A DNA stretch of 34,102 nt. Origin: Pseudomonas sp. R37(2017). Lineage in GTDB: Bacteria > Pseudomonadota > Gammaproteobacteria > Pseudomonadales > Pseudomonadaceae. Where the stretch lies: NCBI RefSeq assembly GCF_002113375.1, contig NZ_NEHO01000029.1, positions 1 through 34,102 on the forward strand, given 5' to 3'. The position numbers were made by a program, and so were the translations under genes. Below, in pieces: positions 31,296 through 34,102 of the stretch (position 1 is the stretch's first letter; each line of letters starts with the position of its first letter). The notes below the pieces were generated by a model. The model saw nothing but the letters and a program-made list of their open reading frames with translations. It was not told where the DNA came from and made no database searches.

Positions 31296-32863
31296 GCCGC
31301 GCCAGACCGACCACCGGCATCCTGCTCATCGCGGGCATCGTGCTGGCGGCGTTGACGGAAGCGATCGCCAGCACCGTGCTGGCCCTCGGTCGAGGCGACA
31401 TCATCGGCGACACCTATGCCACGCCGGACGAGTTCGCCTGGCTGGATGTCGGCTACATCGCGCTCAAATTGGTCGGTTTCATGCTCGCCCCTTGGCTGAT
31501 GCAGCGGTTTTCGGCGCGTAGCGTGATCATCGGCGCCACCCTGGCCATGGGCCTGGCATGTTGCATGGCTGCCGTTACCGCCAGGCTGGAGCTGCTGATC
31601 GCACTGCGCATCCTGCAAGGCTTCGCCGGCGGTGCTTTGCTGGTGGCGGGTCAGGCGCTGATTTTTCGCGGTTATCCGCGCACCCTCCAGCCGATCCTGC
31701 AAGCCCTGTTCGCCATGGCGGCCGTGGTTGCGTCCGCGACCCTCGCACCGGCGCTGCAAGGGTGGTTGATCGACAGCCAGTCCTGGACCTGGATTTTCTT
31801 CAGTGTGGTGCCGCTGGCCCTGGCCGCGGTGGGCCTCTTGCTCATCGCCGATCACCCCATGCCCGCCCGGGTCCGGCCACCTTCGTTTGACCGGCTCGGG
31901 TTCGCGTTGCTCTCTGCGGCCCTGTTCTGTTTCACCTGGGTGCTCAGCCAGGGCAGCCGCTGGGACTGGTTCGAGGAACCGCGCATCCTGATGCTGACGG
32001 TGATCGGTGGCGCTGCGCTGCTGGCCTTTCTCGGCCAACAGGTCCTGGCCAATGGCCGGGGGCTGCTCGACTTCAGCCTGTTCAAATCAAGCGATTTCAC
32101 CTTTGCCTTTTGCGTCAGTTTTGTCGCCGGCGCGGCCTTGTTCGGCAGCGCGTACCTGATCCCGGCGTTCGCCCTGTCGGTGCTCGCATTCACGCCGACC
32201 GATGCCGGCCTGCTCCTGTTGCCCAGTGGCGGATTTTTTGTCGGCTCGCTGCTCGTCGCCGCCTATCTGTTCAAGGTTCGCCGCGTGCCGCCTGTGGCGA
32301 CCGTGCCTTTGGGCATCCTGCTGATCATGGCGGCGATGTGGATGCTGTCCGGCTCCACCGGCGAAAGCGGCGCCGACGACATGATGGCGGCCATCCTGTT
32401 GCGCGGACTGGGCCTTGGCTTCCTGTTCCTGTCGATCACCCTGATCGCCTTCAGCCAACTCAACAGCCGCAACCTGGCCAGCGGTATCGGCCTGTTCAAT
32501 ACGGGGCGCCAGTTGGGTGGCTTGATGGGCGTCGCCGGGCTACAGACCCTGATCGACCATCACGTTGTCAGTAATGGCGTGGTCCTCGGTGCCAATGTCA
32601 CCCCAGGGGGACAGGCGCTCATCGATCGGTTGATGTCTACAACCGCGATGCTGGCAGGCAAGGGCATGGATCAGGCAGCCGCTGGCCGGGCGGCCACAAG
32701 TCTGCTGGGCAAAGCCGTGTCAGGTCAGGCGACGGTGATTGCCTTCGATACGGCCTTTTTCGCCGTGGCCCTGCTGTTTGTCTTTGCCGCGCCCATGCTG
32801 GTGGGCATCAAGATTGGCCTGGCGCGATACGCGAAAGCCCATGAACAACAGACGTATGGATGA
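31292..32863 (+). CDS. MFS drug efflux transporter (DHA2/EmrB-like)
   Basis: 523 residues with about fourteen hydrophobic segments, the count expected for the DHA2 family. The N-terminal helix (ILLIAGIVLAALTEAIASTVLA), the LQGFAGGALLVAGQAL motif C-like region and the C-terminal IKIGLARYAKAHEQ tail fit EmrB-like exporters. It starts in the ATGA overlap with the membrane fusion protein gene and would export a toxic or signalling compound with it. No outer-membrane channel gene follows, so a shared TolC/OprM-type channel is presumed. It ends 9 bases before a strong terminator. Confidence 0.92.
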   Translation: MSRARPTTGILLIAGIVLAALTEAIASTVLALGRGDIIGDTYATPDEFAWLDVGYIALKLVGFMLAPWLMQRFSARSVIIGATLAMGLACCMAAVTARLELLIALRILQGFAGGALLVAGQALIFRGYPRTLQPILQALFAMAAVVASATLAPALQGWLIDSQSWTWIFFSVVPLALAAVGLLLIADHPMPARVRPPSFDRLGFALLSAALFCFTWVLSQGSRWDWFEEPRILMLTVIGGAALLAFLGQQVLANGRGLLDFSLFKSSDFTFAFCVSFVAGAALFGSAYLIPAFALSVLAFTPTDAGLLLLPSGGFFVGSLLVAAYLFKVRRVPPVATVPLGILLIMAAMWMLSGSTGESGADDMMAAILLRGLGLGFLFLSITLIAFSQLNSRNLASGIGLFNTGRQLGGLMGVAGLQTLIDHHVVSNGVVLGANVTPGGQALIDRLMSTTAMLAGKGMDQAAAGRAATSLLGKAVSGQATVIAFDTAFFAVALLFVFAAPMLVGIKIGLARYAKAHEQQTYG

Positions 32864-32872
32864 CCCCTACGA

Positions 32873-32903
32873 AAAAGCCCGGCTGTCGAGGCCGGGCTTT
32901 TCA
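32873..32903. terminator. Bidirectional intrinsic terminator
   Basis: AAAAGCCCGGC and GCCGGGCTTTT form an 11-bp stem with a 7-base loop. The A-run on the left and T-run on the right let it serve both the MFS gene on the plus strand and the repetitive-protein gene on the minus strand. Confidence 0.85.
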
Positions 32904-32929
32904 TTGGGTCCTGCGGTAAAGCACTGCAT

Positions 32930-33331
32930 TCAGACAGCGCGGCTTTCGATCAGACGATCCGAACCGCCTTCAGCGACGCGGTTTTGCAGGAGCTTGTCGG
33001 AGCCGCCTTCGGCGACGCGGTTTCGCAGGAGCTTGTCGGAGCCGCCTTCGGCGACGCGGTTTTGCAGGAGCTTGTCGGAGCCGCCTTCGGCGACGCGGTT
33101 TTGCAGGAGCTTGTCGGAGCCGCCTTCGGCGACGCGGTTCTGCATCAACTTGTCGGAACCATCGGCGGCAACGCGGTTTTCGATCAGGCGATCGGAACCA
33201 CCCTCGGCCACACGGCTTTCAATCAGGCGATCCGAACCGCCTTCAGCGACCACAGGTTGAACAGAGGTAGCGGCGAAAGCGTTAACTGCGAAAACCGAGA
33301 AAGCGATGCTGAGGAGGGTCTGGCGTTTCAT
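32930..33331 (-). CDS. Secreted repetitive protein (eight 13-residue repeats)
   Basis: 133 residues. A Sec signal peptide (MKRQTLLSIAFSVFAVNAFA, cut before ATS) is followed by a short lead and then eight consecutive 13-residue units of the pattern [RV]VAEGGSD[RK]L[ILM][EQR][NS], residues 27-130, ending in RAV. No cysteine is present. Outer units carry RLIE, inner ones KLLQ, and the four central units are almost identical. I recall similar short repetitive proteins in other Pseudomonas genomes under uninformative names; function is unknown. The gene is monocistronic: terminator on its 3' side, REPIN array on its 5' side. The regular glycine, acid and base pattern suggests an extended or beta-solenoid-like surface, but this is speculation. 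Confidence 0.85.
   Translation of the reverse strand: MKRQTLLSIAFSVFAVNAFAATSVQPVVAEGGSDRLIESRVAEGGSDRLIENRVAADGSDKLMQNRVAEGGSDKLLQNRVAEGGSDKLLQNRVAEGGSDKLLRNRVAEGGSDKLLQNRVAEGGSDRLIESRAV
32942..33253. repeat. 39-bp coding tandem repeat, eight units
   Basis: Exactly 8 x 39 bases, in frame with the secreted repetitive protein. Units 4-7 differ by only a few bases, including one T-to-C change that turns a Gln codon into Arg, indicating recent expansion by slippage or unequal recombination. Confidence 0.92.
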
Positions 33332-33450
33332 GATGGTGTGCTCCGGGGTGCTGATGGGTTGGTATGGAGCAGATGTTACGCCGGGGATTTTTTAAGAGAA
33401 CTTCATTGAAATGATGGTGACTATCGACGCTGTCAATGGCTCGCAGATCT

Positions 33451-33566
33451 CTGTAGGAGCGAGCACGCTCGCGATGGACTCGAGAACACCGCGGGGTGTC
33501 AGGCGTCCAGCGTCATCGTTAACCACCATCGTCGGAACGCCGCCCGGAGCGTGCTCGCTCCTACAG
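33451..33566. repeat. REPIN array unit A
   Basis: First of four REPINs in tandem. Left arm CTGTAGGAGCGAGCACGC; right arm is the alternative type with TCGGAACGCCGCCCGGAGC in place of the usual GCGAGC. The 119 bases between this unit and the repetitive-protein start show nothing definite. Confidence 0.93.
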
Positions 33567-33610
33567 TTAGATGTCTGTCATGCAAAAGTTGGCTGTTGGC
33601 CACAGATCCC

Positions 33611-33712
33611 CTGTAGGAGCGAGCACGCTCGCGATGGACTCAAGAACACCGCGGGGTGTCAGGCGTCCAGCGTCATCGTTAACGCCCATCGCGAGCATGC
33701 TCGCTCCTACAG
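33611..33712. repeat. REPIN array unit B
   Basis: Second unit, with standard right arm GCGAGCATGCTCGC. It is joined to unit A by a 44-base linker containing GTCTGTCATGCAAAAGTTGG. Confidence 0.93.
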
Positions 33713-33756
33713 TTAGATGTCTGTCATGCAAAAGTTGGCTGTTGGCCACAGATCCC

Positions 33757-33858
33757 CTGTAGGAGCGAGCACGCTCGCGATGGACTCAAGAACACCGCGG
33801 GGTGTCAGGCGTCCAGCATCATCGTTAACCACCATCGCGAGCCTGCTCGCTCCTACAG
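33757..33858. repeat. REPIN array unit C
   Basis: Third unit, exactly 146 bases after unit B, with a right arm GCGAGCCTGCTCGC. The linker to unit B is identical to the other linkers. Confidence 0.93.
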
Positions 33859-33902
33859 TTAGATGTCTGTCATGCAAAAGTTGGCTGTTGGCCACAGATC
33901 CC

Positions 33903-34017
33903 CTGTAGGAGCGAGCACGCTCGCGATGGACTCGAGAACGCCGCGGGGTGTCAGGCGTCCAGCGTCATCGTTAACGCCCATCGTCGGAACGCCGCCCGGA
34001 GCTTGCTCGCTCCTACA
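33903..34017. repeat. REPIN array unit D
   Basis: Fourth unit, exactly 146 bases after unit C. Right arm is again the alternative TCGGAACGCCGCCCGGAGC type, ending CTACAT instead of CTACAG. The remaining 85 bases of the window show no recognisable element. Confidence 0.92.
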
Positions 34018-34102
34018 TCTATGGTTACCCCCTTTTCTGCAATACTGTTTTTGATGTTGTGTTTGGCTTGCTTTCATCTATCCGGCGTCTGAGTGGGGGT
34101 GT

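Noticed and set aside
33451..34017. CRISPR-like appearance of regularly spaced repeats
   Set aside because: Period is 146 bases, each unit is itself an inverted REP pair, and the linkers are identical rather than unique. No cas gene is present.
33567..34077. Several 60-72 codon open frames containing 'VGASTLAMDSRTPRGVRRPASS'
   Set aside because: They are translations of REPIN sequence repeated in each unit, not genes.

Overview
The window looks like chromosomal DNA of a fluorescens-group Pseudomonas. The evidence is high GC with typical Pseudomonas codon use, a GcsR/gcvH glycine-cleavage locus, an agu2ABCA'-type agmatine cluster, and fourteen copies of the 'CTGTAGGAGCGAGC...' REP doublets (REPINs) common in that group. 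I see no rRNA, tRNA, prophage, transposase or CRISPR array.

Layout. (1) 1-2459, minus strand: start of glyA, then gcvH with a near-perfect sigma-54 promoter, a duplicated upstream module, and the sigma-54 activator gcsR. (2) 2528-9816: a LysR regulator divergent from a ureohydrolase, an aldehyde dehydrogenase, an NCS1 permease and a GMC oxidoreductase. This is plausibly a catabolic unit for a guanidino alcohol or aldehyde; two back-to-back REPINs split it. (3) 10028-13467: single genes (GNAT, NIPSNAP, an exported protein, a lipoprotein, DUF1801, cytochrome c) separated by REPINs. (4) 13468-18704: a LysR regulator divergent from a four-gene agmatine operon: cytoplasmic deiminase, N-carbamoylputrescine amidase, polyamine-binding protein, and a second deiminase with a Tat signal. 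(5) 18860-20975, minus strand: NTF2-like protein, SGNH hydrolase, exported chorismate mutase and a small unknown protein. (6) 21134-26800, minus strand: a glutamine-synthetase-like gene broken by a one-base frameshift, aldehyde dehydrogenase, iron alcohol dehydrogenase and an APC permease. This resembles gamma-glutamylation routes for amines or amino alcohols. (7) 27096-32863: a winged-helix/TPR regulator divergent from an NmrA-like protein, an exported cupin and an EmrAB-type efflux pair. (8) 32930-34018: a secreted protein made of eight 13-residue repeats, then a tandem array of four REPINs.

How it fits together. Three separate clusters (2, 4, 6) handle nitrogen-rich small molecules (guanidino compounds, agmatine, amines or amino alcohols). 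Their possible end products (urea, putrescine, GABA, glycine) feed central nitrogen metabolism, and glycine could feed the glycine-cleavage locus in region 1. This link is inference.

Gaps over 300 bases: 555-950 holds the gcvH promoter region and one REPIN; 6176-6550 holds two REPINs; 10806-11171 holds one REPIN and otherwise nothing clear; 33332-34102 holds the REPIN array. The last 84 bases show nothing recognisable.
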